From Piliocolobus tephrosceles (Eukaryota; Chordata; Mammalia; Primates; Cercopithecidae), in NCBI RefSeq assembly GCF_002776525.5, contig NC_045443.1, positions 39,084,899-39,148,898 on the forward strand: a stretch of 64,000 bases of DNA, read 5' to 3'. Under the pieces are notes generated by a model, which saw only the letters and a program-made list of their open reading frames with translations, did no database searches and was not told where the DNA came from. Position numbers and translations under genes: made by a program. Below, piece after piece: positions 35,893 to 47,769 of the stretch. Each line of letters opens with the position of its first letter. Positions within the stretch are counted from its first letter, which is position 1.

Positions 35893-35904
35893 AGAAAGAA
35901 AGAG
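35630..35904 (+). repeat. Polypurine microsatellite (GAAA)12-(GGAA)21-(GAAA/GAGA)n
   Basis: GAAA units at 35631-35678 (12), then 21 uninterrupted GGAA units at 35679-35762, then a mixed GAAA/GAGA/GGAA tract to about 35904. The strand is almost pure purine for 275 bp. It gives long artificial open frames on both strands that are not genes. Confidence 0.97.
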
Positions 35905-35964
35905 CACCTAGCACTTACGTGTAATATCTAAGTGCCAGCTGTTTTTCTGAGGCAGCTCAACACA

Positions 35965-36102
35965 TTAGCTAGACTCTAGAGCCAAACTGGCAGTTTCTAA
36001 TCCCAGCGCTACCAGTTTCTACCTGAATATTGGAGAAGTTACTTAACTATCCTGTGCCTCAATTTCCTCACCTATCAAATGGAAGTGATAATAGTACTTG
36101 CC
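35965..36102 (+). mobile_element. MIR, cut by an Alu 3' half
   Basis: Plus-strand MIR (ACTATCCTGTGCCTCAATTT). It runs straight into the right arm of an Alu at 36103. Confidence 0.7.
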
Positions 36103-36196
36103 AGGAGGCGGAGCTTGCAGTGAGCCGAGATTGCACCACTGCCCTCCAGCCTGGGCAACAGAGCGAGACGCTGTTTAAAAAAAAAAAAAAAAAGAA
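36103..36196 (+). mobile_element. Alu right-arm end
   Basis: Only the last about 80 bp plus tail; begins abruptly within MIR sequence. Confidence 0.85.
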
Positions 36197-36471
36197 TTAT
36201 TGTGGGTTGACACAAAGTACTGTGGCTGGTACAGTAAGTTCTATGCAAATGTTTGCTTTTACCTGCCTTACCTGATGCCACTGGGGCTTGAAAAGGCGCA
36301 TTGCTCTTTTTCTTTCCTCCGAGTCATGGAAACCCAAACAGCTTGGTGGAATTGTCAGGTAGCCCATCGTCCATGGACTCACTGAATACTCCCATGGGAC
36401 AGCTGGGCCCACTGCCAGGATTCGTTCTGCCTAGGGTGCCCTGTCCCTAGGCAAAAGAACAATTCATGCTG

Positions 36472-36772
36472 GGCACGGTGGCTCAAGCCTGTAATCCCAG
36501 CACTTTGGAGGCTGAGGCGGGAGAATCACCTGAGTTCAGGAGTTTGAAACAAGCCTGGCTAATATGGCAAAATCCTGTCTCTACTAAAAGTACAAAAATT
36601 ATCCTGGCGTGGTGGTGGGCACCTGTAATCCCAGCTACTTGAGAAGCTAAAGTACAAGAATCACTTGAACCCGGGAGGTGGAGATTGCAGTGAGTCGAGA
36701 TCACACCACTGCACTCCAGCCTGGGCAACAGGGCGAGACTCTATCTCAATAATTAAAAAACAACAACAACAA
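36472..36772 (+). mobile_element. AluS
   Basis: Flanks ACAATTCATG / ACAATTCGTG. Tail contains (CAA)n. Confidence 0.9.
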
Positions 36773-36812
36773 CAATTCGTGCAAAAGAACAATTATCATT
36801 ATTTATATTTTA

Positions 36813-37099
36813 TTTTAGAGACAGAGTCTCACTTTGTCACCCAAGCTGAAGCCCAGTGGCACGAACATGGCTCACTGCACTCTGACCTCCAGGTTTAGGC
36901 GATCGTCCTGCCTCAGCCTCTTGAGTAGCTGGGACTACAGGTTCATGCCACCACATCTGAACTAATTTTTGTATTTTTTGTAGAGATGGGGTTTCGCCAT
37001 GTTGCCCAGGCTGGTCTTGAACTCTGGTGCTCAAGCAATCCACCCGCCTTAACCTCCCAAAATGCTGGGGTTATAGGCATAAGCCACCGCACCCAGCCT
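36813..37099 (-). mobile_element. AluJ
   Basis: Reverse, diverged. Confidence 0.88.
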
Positions 37100-38514
37100 A
37101 TTTACATAAATTAAAACAACGAGGAGAGAGGTATAGAATCAGCTGAAGGTTGTAACATATTTCAGTTGTCTCCATTTCTGCTCTGCAACTGTTTTTTATT
37201 TAAGTATTTTTTGTGTCTAAATATTTCTCCACGTATTTATCACTTAGGTCTTCTGGACCTCAATTTTCTCATTTGCAAAATGAAAGGATTATACTCAAAA
37301 ATCTCTCACGATTGTTCTTGGTATGAAATTCTAAAATTCTAGCATTCTATCCACATGATACATAGTGTTTGGGTGCGGTGTGGCCTAGGAGAGATGAAAT
37401 CTTAGTTTCTATTTGAATCAAGGCCAAAACTCAAATGCCACTGTTGGTGACAGCTGCCTAAACTGTAGATCTCAACAAACCTTATACTCTCTTGTTACTA
37501 TGAAAGGAAAGCACCAAAATAAATTGTAACCTTTACAGTGATATGTATTTCTATGGCTAAATTACTATAAAACTCCTGAACTACTTGAAAACAACAGAAT
37601 ATTACAGGCCTGAAAGTTTCTAAAATTGTCTCAAATCCAAGCATAAATTTTAAGTTTAAATGAGGCATATATTACACACACATACACACACACACACACA
37701 CACACATATATGTAAAAGTGCTTTGTAGAGTTGATACATTTTACAAATGTAAGATGTGATTGTGTATGAAATCAATCTGGTCTTACTTTAATAGAAGAGT
37801 TTTATAATAATAACTTGTGGTGATTGAAATCTCTAGTTATTTAGCAAGCATAGAGAAATTCTTTCTTCTAAACTGACATCAAAGCATTTCTAGTTAATAA
37901 GATGTCCAAGTAAGATTTCATGTATATGAAGTCATGCCAGTTGCCAGGAAGAGAAGCAGCTTTACTTTGAGGGTTTTGAGTTTCCACATTTGCTTTTAGC
38001 TTCTTTGCCAGAGGCACATACTTCTCGTCCACCCCAACAAATTTCTATGATGTTTTTAATAGCAAGGCATTTTTCCACTGCCTTTTTCAGATTGCAGAAT
38101 GATTAATTGGTTGGCAAAATTTGTTGATCTGTTATTATGACTCCTAGTTTATCATGTGATGATTAATTCTGTAGTATTCTTCAAAATATGGCTTGGGTTC
38201 ATCTTTGTAGCAATACAGTGATCTATTTACCAATGTATATTTATTTGAAATACAATTTTTTGTACAAAACCATATTATCATGCCTGAAACAATACAACAT
38301 TAGCACACCTCTTCACATATTCTGCAGCATCTGTTTTGATATGTTTCTTGATCATATATTCACTCTTTCACTAATCACTACAGAAGATCTCCAGATGATT
38401 ATTAACCAAGGTTTTCATTGTCATATATATGCGATCATTTTCTACAGTTTGTATTTCAATTCATATAGTAAAATTCACACATCTATGAATTTTGACTAAT
38501 GCATTCAGTCATGT
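37100..38514. other. No gene seen
   Basis: AT-rich intronic sequence with one CA microsatellite. Confidence 0.45.
37675..37712 (+). repeat. (CA)n microsatellite
   Basis: CACA units with one interruption, then (TA)n. Confidence 0.92.
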
Positions 38515-39740
38515 AGCCACCAGCACTGTCAAGATATAAAATTATTCCATCATCCAAAAATATTCTCTCATGCTACTCCTTTGTAGTCAGCCCTTTTCCC
38601 CAACTCTAACCAGTGGCAACTACTGATCTGGTCTCCACCCCTAGAGTTGCTTTTTCCAGAATGTCATTCAAATGAAATCATACAGCATGTAGCCCTTCCT
38701 GTCTAGCTTCTTTCACCTAAAATAATGCATTTGAGATTCCTTAATGGGGTTGCTTGTATCAATATCTTATTCCTTTTTGTTGCAGAATAATATTCCTTTA
38801 TATGTATGTACCCCAGTTTGTCGATTCATTCCCCAGTATAAGGACATCTGGGTTGTTTCCAGTTTTTGGTGATTATGAATAAAGCTGCAATAAACATTTG
38901 CATGCAGTATTCTGTGTGACTGTAAGTTTTCATTTCTCTTGGGTGAACATTTTGGAGTGGGATTGCTGATCACATGGTATTTTATATTTAAATTTATAAG
39001 AAACTTCCAAACTTTCTCTCAAGCTAGCTGTACCATTTTTCACTCCCCCTAGCTATGTATGAGAGTTCTGGTTGTCCCAAATACTCATCAACATTTAATA
39101 CTGTCAATCTTTATTTTACTATAGCCATTCACTAGCATCTCATTGTGATTTCAATTTGTATTTCCTTTTTGACAAATAATGTTGAACATTTTTCCATCAG
39201 CTTATTAGCTGTTCATATATCTTCTTTAGTGTGGCATCTATTTGAAACTTTTGCTCATTTTAAAACAGCAGGTTGCTTGTTTTCTTACTATTGAGATTTT
39301 TGAAAATTGAGGTAATATGTATATAACATAATATTTAACTTTTTAACCTTTCATAAGCATACAATTCAGTGGCATTAATATACTCACAATGTTTTATAAC
39401 CACCACCAACATCTATACTCAATCATCCCCAAACAAAACCTGTACTCATTAAATAATGACCTCCCTCTTCACCCTAGTATCCCCCAACCCCACCTCCCAG
39501 ACCCTGGTAACCTCTATTCTACTTTCTGTGTCTATTAATTTTCCAATTCTAAGTACCTCATGTAAGTGGTATCATACAATATTTGTCCTTCTGTGTCTGG
39601 CTCATTTCACTAAGCATGTTTTCGAAGTCCACCCATGTTGTGGCGTATATCAAAATTGCATTCCACTTTATGGCGTATTAACATTTTGCTGAATCTAATT
39701 AGCAAGTCTTAAGTGCTCCTTCTATGCACTGCTTTCAAGT
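38515..39740 (-). mobile_element. Old L1M fragments
   Basis: Diverged L1 ORF2 end (38515-39290) followed by a second block resembling an L1M 3' UTR (ATTCAGTGGCATTAATATACTCACA at about 39365-39389). Orientation and subfamily of the second block are uncertain. Confidence 0.6.
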
Positions 39741-39749
39741 CCTTTTTCA

Positions 39750-39820
39750 GATATATATATATATATACACACACACACATATCTATACACACACACATAT
39801 ATATACATATATATATATAT
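39750..39820 (+). repeat. Compound (TA)n(CA)n tract
   Basis: Alternating purine-pyrimidine for about 70 bp next to the Alu at 39821. Confidence 0.9.
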
Positions 39821-40110
39821 TTTTTTTTGAGATAGGGTCTCACCCTATCACCTAGGCTGGAGTGCAGTGGTGCCATAACAGCTCACTACAGCCTTGACCT
39901 CCTTGGCTCAATCAATTCTCCCACTTTTGCCTCCCAAGTAGCTAGGACTATAGGTGTGTACCATCACGCCTGGCAAAATTTTGATTTTTTGTAGAAACAG
40001 GGTCTAACTATGTTGCCCAGGTGGATCTTGAAATTCCTGGCCTCAACTTATCTTCCCAAGTCAGCCTCCCAAAGTGCTGGGATTACAGGCATGAGCCACC
40101 ATGCCTGACC
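39821..40110 (-). mobile_element. Alu in L1M
   Basis: Reverse Alu preceded by a (TA)n(CA)n tract at 39750-39820. CAGATAT repeats on both sides. Confidence 0.88.
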
Positions 40111-41000
40111 CAGATATTTAATTTGTAAATATTTTCTCCCCAACTGTTGCTTGTCTTATTATTTTCTTTGGAGTTTTTCAAAGAGGCAAAAAAATTAATT
40201 TTTATAAAGTCCAATGTATCAATTTTTTTCCTTTTAAAGACTATGACTTTGATGTCATATTTAAGAACTCCTTGCCTAATCCAATATCAAAAAGATTTTC
40301 TGTGTTTCTTCTACAGTTTTAAAGTTCTACTGATCCATTTTGAGGTCCCTGATCCATTTTGAGCCAATTTTTATATAAAATTTAAGGTATGGATTGGGCT
40401 TATGTTTTACATGTGGATCAAATTGTTCCAGAACAATTTATTGGAAACATTAACTTTTCTCCATTGAATTTCCTAGTAAAAAATCAATTGACTATATTTT
40501 TGAGGATTTATCCCTAGACTCTCTATTATATTCTATTGATCTATATGTCTATTCTTTTGCCAAAACCACACTGTCTTGATTACTGCAGATTTACAGTAAA
40601 TCTTGACATCAGATAGTGTGAGTCCTTCAACTCCCTTCTTTTTCAAAATTGTTTTGATAGTTCTATTTCCTTCACCTTTACAAATAAATTCTAGAATTAC
40701 CTTGTTGATATCTACAGGAAATCCTGCTGAGGCTGGGATTGAGGTTGGGGTGAATCCATAGATCAACTTGGTGAGAACTGATATTTTAGCATTTGTGATT
40801 ATTTTTGGATGCAGCTATCTGATTCAAAATTTCTGCAATAAATCCTTCACTTCTACTAAATAAAACATGATGTTGTTTTGTCTTAATGAACCTAATACAG
40901 GTATTTGAAATCAATTTCTTTCTGTATCAGTTGAGTTGCATGCAGGTGATTTGTGTTGTAATGAATTATTTTTAGCTACTAAGTTTTAGTGATGGAAAGC
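40111..41000 (-). mobile_element. Old L1M ORF2 fragment
   Basis: Diverged L1 ORF2 sequence in reverse orientation (decayed frame KSAVIKTVWFWQKNRHIDQ near 40540). It is separated from the previous L1M block by an Alu. Confidence 0.6.
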
Positions 41001-41119
41001 TATAGTCATTTTTAATTTATTGATTTAGTTATATTATTATTATTTAAATGATAATGCTCTTTTTTGTTTTGGAACTATTTAGATCTTTACATGAGCTTAA
41101 GTTGTTACCTATTTATTTG

Positions 41120-41673
41120 CTGTGGTAAAATACACATTACAATTTACCATTTTAACTGTTAAGTGTAAAATTCAGTGGCATTAAGTATATTCACATTATT
41201 GCGCAACCATCACCACCATCTATCTCCAGAACTTTTTTCATCTCCCCAGACTGAAACTCTGTACCAGTTAAACAATAACTCCCAATTTCCCTCAGTCCCT
41301 GGTAACCACCATTCCACTTTCTATCTCTATGAATTAGACTACTCCAAGTACCTCATATCAGTGGAGTCACACCATATTTGTCCGTCTGTGACTGGCTTAT
41401 TTCAGTTAGCATGTCTTCAAGGTTCATATATATTGTAGCATGTGTCAGAATGTCCTTCCTTTTTAAGGCTGAATAATATTCCATTATATGTACACACTAC
41501 ATTTTGTTTAGCTATTGATCTGTCCATGGATCCATGGACTCTTGGGATTACTTTCACCTTTTGGCTATTGGGAACAATACTGCTATGAACACTGGTGTAT
41601 ATACACAGCTTTTCAGTTCCTGCTTTCAATTCTTTGCATTCCACAAAGTAGAATTGCAATTCTATGTTTAATG

Positions 41674-41680
<7 letters not shown>
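41120..41680 (-). mobile_element. Old L1M 3' UTR fragment
   Basis: Contains TTCAGTGGCATTAAGTATAT and CAACCATCACCACCATCTAT, which recur in L1M 3' untranslated regions, then a further L1-like stretch to the Alu at 41685. Confidence 0.55.
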
Positions 41681-41684
<4 letters not shown>

Positions 41685-41707
<23 letters not shown>

Positions 41708-41984
41708 CAGAGTCTTGCTCTGTCACCCAGGCTGGAGTGAGGTGGTGCTGTCTTGGCTCACTGCAACCTCTACCTCCCTGGTTCAAATGATTCTCCTGCT
41801 TCAGCCTTGGGATTATCTGGGACTCCAGATGGGCACCACCAAGCCTGGCTAATTTTTGTATTTTTAGTAGAGATGGGGTTTCACCATGTTGCCCAGGCTG
41901 GTCACAAACTCCTGGCCTCAAGTGATCTGCCCGCCTCAGCCTCCCAAGGTGCTGGGATTACAGGCATGAGCCACCGCACCTGGC
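41685..41984 (-). mobile_element. AluS in L1M
   Basis: TCTATGTTT on both sides (about 41660 and 41985). The tail has become (GA)n. Confidence 0.9.
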
Positions 41985-42234
41985 TCTATGTTTCATCCTT
42001 TGAGGAACTGCCTTACTAATGAGCTAAAGTCTTATTTGATCTACTTGTTTAACATTGCTTTTTATGTTATTGTTAGATTTATGAGTAGTATGTAGAAAAG
42101 GAAATAAATTTTAGACATTAGTGAATGATATTGTAGACAGTGGGGAAAATCAAGAAAAATGTAAAGGAGATACTCTTCAAGGAAGGAATTCGAACGTCTT
42201 GCACTTATGTCATAGGATCATTGGAATGTCACTC

Positions 42235-43765
42235 TTTCAGCAGGAAGCCTCTGTGGCAGGTGGTGCCCTTACCTGAGTTTTGCTCAAGCCTGCTGAGCTC
42301 ATTCCACCCATTTGGCCTGGCAGGCTGCGCTGGTCTCATGCTACCAGCCCAGATCCCATGCCTGCCAAAAGCGAGCCAGGCACAGAGCAGGGAGGGTGCA
42401 CGAGCGAGTGAGCACGGGATCTGGCTACTGCTCACAGCCAGGCCAGCTGGCTGCTGCAGTGGGACAGGCAGCTCCAGGTAGCAGCACAGGCGCTGACTGG
42501 GTGCAAGCCTGCAGCTGGATCTGATACACCACAAGCAGCTTCCGCTGTGGGCGCCCGCATCTGGACGAGGGAACACGGTGGCGCCCAAAAGCTTGGAGAT
42601 GCCAGAAACCACAGAGCTCCAAAGAGGGTGTCACAGCCCTGGCTCGGGGAGCTCCTAGGTCTGGGCTCGCAGAAGGGCTGCAGCTCTTCTCTCCTTGTCG
42701 CCCACAATGTGGCCAGTGGGAGGTGAGGGGGCATGTTACAGCCCTGTTTGTGTTACAGCACTTTCAGTCCCACCATTCAGCAGGCCCGAAGTTCTTGTCC
42801 TGTGTCTAGGAAGAATGAGGTACAGGGATAACTGGAGGGTGAGCAAGGCAAAGAGGTGCTTTATTGAATGACAGTACACAGGTCTCAGGAGACCTAACGT
42901 GGGTAGCCCGTTTCCACAGGCAGGTCATCCAATGAGTGCAGCTCTCAGCGGAGAGGAGACCCAGAGTAGGTAGATCCTATCGGCATATGGGTAGATCCTA
43001 TCGGCCTATCCACAGGCAGGTCGTCTAGACATTTCCCTGAGTTTGGCTGAGTCCAGGGTTTTTAATGGGTTCAGAAGGGAGGAAGTGCATGCTGATTGGT
43101 CCATGAATAGGCCTGGAAAAAGGACCAGAGGTTCTCACTCCCGGCTGTGGACTCCACGCTAAACTGACAGTCTGGCCGCTAGGCTTCAGACTGTCCCTGG
43201 CTTGAGGGTGGGGCTTCACTGGGGACCCATCCCTTTCTGCCCAGGAGCCTGTCTGCCTCCTGCCACCATCTAAATGTCACCCATGGCACCCAGGATGTTT
43301 GTACCCACACTGAGTCACCCTCAGCCCCCCTTGGCCTCCCTCCCGTGCTTGTTGGCACCCAAAGTCTGGAGGGGGCTGTGGTGGCAGGGTACTGGTATGT
43401 CAGCTCCTGGGCCTGGCCTCAACTTTGCTCTGAAATCGGAGCAGGCGCCAGGGACAGGGAGAGGCCAGGCAGCGGGAGCAGGCACTTTTGAGCCTGTGGG
43501 GGCAGGGGGCTTCCTGGTCCCGGAGAGCACGGGATGCCTGGGTCCGCAGCTGTGGCTGAGTGGCTGCAGCTGCGCCCAGGAAGGTGGGGCTCCCACCTGT
43601 TTCCAGCTCTCACTGGCTTCACAGAGCATACAGCCCTGACCACACCTCCCCAACTGCAGCCTGTGTCTTTGCAGCAGCTGCTACAGATGAGCCGCTGCTG
43701 CCATCACTTACACCACTACTGGAGCTGCAGTATGTTCACAGAACCATTATTTGCTTTCTAAAATT
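42235..43765 (-). mobile_element. GC-rich ERV1 LTR (LTR12/MER52-like)
   Basis: A 1.5-kb GC-rich block in AT-rich surroundings. On the minus strand it has a polyadenylation signal (AATAAA, about 42864) followed by a pyrimidine-rich stretch and the string GCTGTAACACAAACAGGGCT (about 42747-42766), typical of HERV9/LTR12-related long terminal repeats. This implies U3 at about 42870-43765 and U5 at about 42235-42850. No interior is attached, so it is a solo LTR. A 20-bp direct repeat (GTAGATCCTATCGGC) occurs twice at 42970-43010. Exact ends and subfamily are uncertain. Confidence 0.6.
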
Positions 43766-43802
43766 CTATTAATGTGAGAGATATAGTCAGCATCTGAGTT
43801 TA

Positions 43803-44112
43803 TTTTTTATTTATTTATTTTTTTAGGCAGTGTCTCGCTCTGTTGCCCAGGCTGGAGTGAAATGATGCAATCTCGGCTCACTGCAACCTCTGCCTGCTGG
43901 GTTCAAGCAATTCTCCTGCCTCAGCTTCCCAAGTAGCTGGGACTACAGGTGCATGCCACCACGCCCAGCTTATTGTTGTATTTTTAGTAGAGATGGGGTT
44001 TCACCAACATGGTTGGCCAGGTTAGTCTCGAACTCTTGATCTTAGGTGATCCGCCCACCTTGGCCTCCCAAAGTGCTGAGATTACAGTCAAGAGCTGCTG
44101 CGCCTGGCCAGA
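43803..44112 (-). mobile_element. AluS
   Basis: Reverse Alu just right of the GC-rich LTR. Confidence 0.9.
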
Positions 44113-44291
44113 ATGTTTTTAAATTTAATTTTATTAGTATGCAAGAGAAAAAAAGCTAATATTGCAAATTCCTTAGCCTTGGAAAGGGAAGGTTTTGTAC
44201 CAGGTTTTTAAAAAATTAACAATTTCTTTAATAACCATTTTATGGCCTCATTCAGAATTTACCAGAATGCTGTTTTTAAAAGTTTATGAAG

Positions 44292-44478
44292 GCTGGGCAT
44301 GGTGGCTTGTGCCTGTAATCCCAGCACTTTGCCATCATGTCCAGCTAATTTTGTATTTTCTGTAGAGACAGGGTTTCACCCTGCCCAGGCTGGCCTCAAA
44401 CTCCTGGACTCAAGGGATTCTCCGCCTTGGCCTCCCAATGTGCTGGGATTACAGGTGTGAGCCACCGTATCCAGCCTA
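44292..44478. mobile_element. Head-to-head Alu recombinant
   Basis: The first 41 bp are a plus-strand Alu head (44292-44332). The sequence then switches directly to a reverse Alu lacking its tail, whose head ends at 44478. The two heads form an inverted repeat around a 100-bp centre. Confidence 0.85.
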
Positions 44479-44764
44479 TCCTATATTTTAAAGTACCTCT
44501 TTGTACTTTCTCCTCAATAATTCCCTCTCCCAGTAGTGGCTGTCCACCTACATCATCCCTTTTTACTACGCCTTTTGGAGCACTCTCCACAAACAAACAA
44601 ACAAACACAAACTATTTTCTCAAGAATATTGCATTTCCTTTAGAGTGTTTTCCTCTTTGAATTGCCTGCTAGAAAGCTCAGGGCCAATTTTGTGAATAAA
44701 TTTCACTTTCTTCTTTGTCTTATAATCTTATTTTCCCTTCTTGTTTGCTTTGTCTCTAATACTT

Positions 44765-44790
44765 AAAAAAAAAAAAAAAAAAAAAAAAAA
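44765..44790 (+). repeat. Poly-A (26)
   Basis: Isolated A run; no retroelement body identified directly to its left. Confidence 0.92.
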
Positions 44791-44904
44791 GCTTTGCTGT
44801 GTTGTTAACATATTTGTAAAACCTCCTTAGTACCTTTTAGAACAACATGAGATTATAATGAATGAATACTCTGGCACTGGCTGCTAATTGTCTATCCAAA
44901 ATCT

Positions 44905-45280
44905 TGCAGTCATAAGGAAAAAATGAAATCATGTCCTTTGAAGCAACATGGATGCAGCTAGAGACCATTATCCTAAGGGAGTTAATGCAGAAACAGAAAA
45001 GCAAATATCACATGTTCTCACCTATAAATGGGAGATAAACACTGGGTGGTATACACAGACACAAAGATGGAAACAATAGACACGGGGGGCTCCAAAAAAG
45101 AGTTGGGATGGAGGGGTGCAAGGGTTAAAAAGCTAACTATCAGATGCTATGTTCACTACTTGGGTGACAAGATTATTAGAAGCCCAAACCTTAGTAGCAT
45201 GCAATATACCTGTGTAACAAGCCAGCACACGTACACCTTGAATCTCAAATAAAAATAAATAAATAAATAAATAAAATAAC
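44905..45280 (+). mobile_element. L1 3' end (older subfamily)
   Basis: Plus-strand end of ORF2 and 3' UTR with an (AAAT)n tail at 45249-45277. More diverged than the L1PA copies. Confidence 0.8.
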
Positions 45281-45468
45281 CCCCAGAGAGCTAGATAGCT
45301 AACCATCTCCGCTATGTGAGAACACAGTGAAAAGATGCCATCTGCAAACCAGACACTGAGTATGCTGGTTCCTTGATCCTGGACTTCTGGCCTCCAGAAC
45401 TGTGACAAATCAATTTCTGTTGATATATATAACCTTGCTTGCTTTCTTTTCCTTTTCCTTTTCTTTTG

Positions 45469-45775
45469 TTTTTTGTTTTTTTGTTTTTTGAGACAGAGCC
45501 TCTCTCTGTCATCCAGGCTGGAGTGCAGTGGCACAAACTCAGCTCACTGCAACCTCTGCCTCCTGAGTCCCAGCAATTCTCCTGCTTCAGCCTCCCCAGT
45601 AACTGGGACTACAGATGCCTGCTACCACACCCAGTTAATGTTTTTGTATTTTTAGTACAGACAGGGTTTCACCATGTTTGCCAGCCTGGTCTCAAACTCC
45701 TGGCCTCAAGTGATCCATCCGTCTTGGCCTCCCAAAGTGCTGGGATTACAAGCATGAGCCACCGTCCCCAGTCAT
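45469..45775 (-). mobile_element. AluS
   Basis: Full-length reverse Alu with a TTTTG-rich tail. Confidence 0.9.
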
Positions 45776-45958
45776 CTCTCTTTCTTTACTAATGTAACAC
45801 TGATTTTGCTCATTTATTTTGATCAATGTGCCCTAAATCACACATAAAGTTGGGGGTGGTCGTAGTTGACATGATTTTAGCCAATGAGATATAAACAGAA
45901 GTCTACTTCAGAGTTTCCAGAAAAACTGTTGTTTTACTATTAAAAGGGGGCAGAGTCA

Positions 45959-46258
45959 GGCTGGGTGTGGTGGCTGTTTCCTGTAATTCCAGCACTTTCG
46001 GAGGTTGAGGCAGGCAGATCACTTGAAGTCAGGAGTTCAAGACCAGCCTGGCCAACATGGCGAAACCTATCTCGACTAAAATTACAAAAATTAGCTGAGT
46101 GTGATGATGTGTTCCTGTAGTCCCGTCACTTGGGAGACTGAGGCAGGAGAATCATTTGAACCCGGGAAGCGGAGGTTGCAGTGAGCTGAGATCGCACCAC
46201 TGCACTCCAGCCTGGGCAACAGCTCAGTCTCAAAAAAAAAAAAAAAAAAAAAAAAAAA
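45959..46258 (+). mobile_element. AluS
   Basis: Plus-strand Alu with an A28 tail (about 46231-46258). Confidence 0.9.
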
Positions 46259-46948
46259 GGTGGAGGTGGGGAGGACGGGGAGGGAGGCAGAGTCAAGTAG
46301 GCACACACTTTGCCCTTTTCTCCACCTCTTCTTCCTGTCCATATCTAGAACATGATGCTTGGCTTTACAGAAACCATCTTGGTACCATAAAATTGAAAGC
46401 CACATGTTAAGAATGGTATCACAGGAAGCAAGCAGTATGCTTCCCTGATGATCTCAGGAAACTGCAGTGCGAACCCTGAAATGCTTATTCTCAGACTTTT
46501 TATTTTGTAAGGTCAGGAAACTCCCTATTTGATTAATTTGCTCTAGGTCATGACTGTATTACATACAACCAGATACAAACCTAACTCTTACATATTCTCT
46601 ATCTCAGTTTTCCCCTGAATGTGCCTCGCCCTGCTCTTGACTTCACTGGCTGCCCTCTTACCACACTTTGTCTACAACCCACTGAGAATACGTTGTTCAT
46701 CCTCTCACACCCTATGAAACAAACGCCACAGAGAAGGGGTCGTCAATCTCCTTTTTTTTTTTTTTTTTGTCAATTTTAGACTTTTATTCTTCCTCTCCTG
46801 TGTAAAATCACTTTCTTCTTCAAGGTTCACACCATTGTTTTCATCCTCCAGCACTCAACAGCATTGTCATTATGCAATCTCTCAGGAAATGCTCCTCAAT
46901 CTTACTCTCTATCCATAATTTCATAATCATTCTAGATAGTTTCAACAT
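46259..46948. other. No gene seen
   Basis: Includes a T17 run at 46752-46768; otherwise unrecognised. Confidence 0.45.
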
Positions 46949-46962
46949 TGATATTCAATCTT

Positions 46963-47084
46963 TTTTCTTTTTTCTCCTTCCTTCTCTTTCCTACCTTCCT
47001 TCCTTTCTTCCTTCCTTCCTTCCTTCCTTCTTTCCTTCCTTCCTTTCTTTCTTTTGTGTGTGTGTGGTTTTTTGTTTTTGTTTT
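46963..47084 (-). repeat. Imperfect CCTT/CTTT microsatellite with TG run
   Basis: Expanded tail of the adjoining reverse Alu, interrupted CCTT units then (TG)n near 47055. Confidence 0.9.
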
Positions 47085-47384
47085 TATTTTTGTTTGAGAT
47101 GAAGTTTTTTGCTCTGTTGCCCGGGCTGGAGTGCAGTGGCACCATTTCGGCTCACTGCAACCTCTGCCTCCTGGTTTTGAGCGATTCTCCTGCCTCAGCC
47201 TCCCGAGTGGCTGGAATTACAGGCACCTGCCACCACACCCAGCTAATTTTTTGTATTTTTAGTAGAGATGGGGTTTCACCAACATGGTTGGCCAGGCTGG
47301 TCTCAAACTCTTGACCTCAGGTGATCCACCTGCCTCAGCCTCCCAAAGTGCTAGGATTACAGGTATGAGCTACCACACCCGGCT
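47085..47384 (-). mobile_element. AluS inserted in the tail of a second Alu
   Basis: Lies between two CCTT tracts. The only convincing duplication belongs to the outer pair (46949-46962 and 47770-47783). Confidence 0.9.
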
Positions 47385-47403
47385 CCTTCCTTCCTCGCTC
47401 CCT

Positions 47404-47467
47404 CCTTCCTTCCTTCCTTCCTTCCTTCCTTCCTTCCTTCCTTCCTTCCTTCCTTCCTTCCTTCCTT
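47404..47467 (-). repeat. (CCTT)16 = (GGAA)16 microsatellite
   Basis: Sixteen uninterrupted units, from the tail of the reverse Alu at 47485. Confidence 0.96.
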
Positions 47468-47484
47468 CTTTTATTCCGTTTTTC

Positions 47485-47769
47485 TTTGAGACAGGGTCTG
47501 TCTCTGTCGCTCTGGCTGGAGTGCAGTGGCATGATCTGGCTCACTATAGCCTTGACCTCCCACAAGCTCAATCAGTCTTCCTGCCTCAGCCCCCTGAGTA
47601 GCTGGAACTATAGGCACAAGCCACCACACCCAGCTAATTTTTAAATTTTTTGTAGAGACGGGGTTTTGCCAGGTTGCCCAGGCTGGTCTTGAACTCTGGA
47701 CTCAAGCAACCCTCCTGCCCAGGCCTCCCAAAGTGTTGGGATTATAGGTGTGAGCCATCACGCCCAGCC
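47485..47769 (-). mobile_element. AluJ, outer member of a nested pair
   Basis: Right copy of TGATATTCARTCTT begins at its head (47770-47783). The left copy is 800 bp away at 46949. Confidence 0.9.

Noticed and set aside
35516..35931. Frames of 97-132 codons over the polypurine tract (FLSFFLSL / KERKKERK)
   Set aside because: Pure microsatellite translation.
42140..42734. Several 100-127 codon frames in a GC-rich block
   Set aside because: The block is an LTR; the frames overlap on both strands and show no protein family.
43274..43653. 110-121 codon frames on both strands
   Set aside because: Within the U3 part of the same LTR; no protein similarity seen.
47335..47571. CCTT arrays considered as a CRISPR-like array
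   Set aside because: Simple 4-bp repeats with no spacers, in a mammalian genome.
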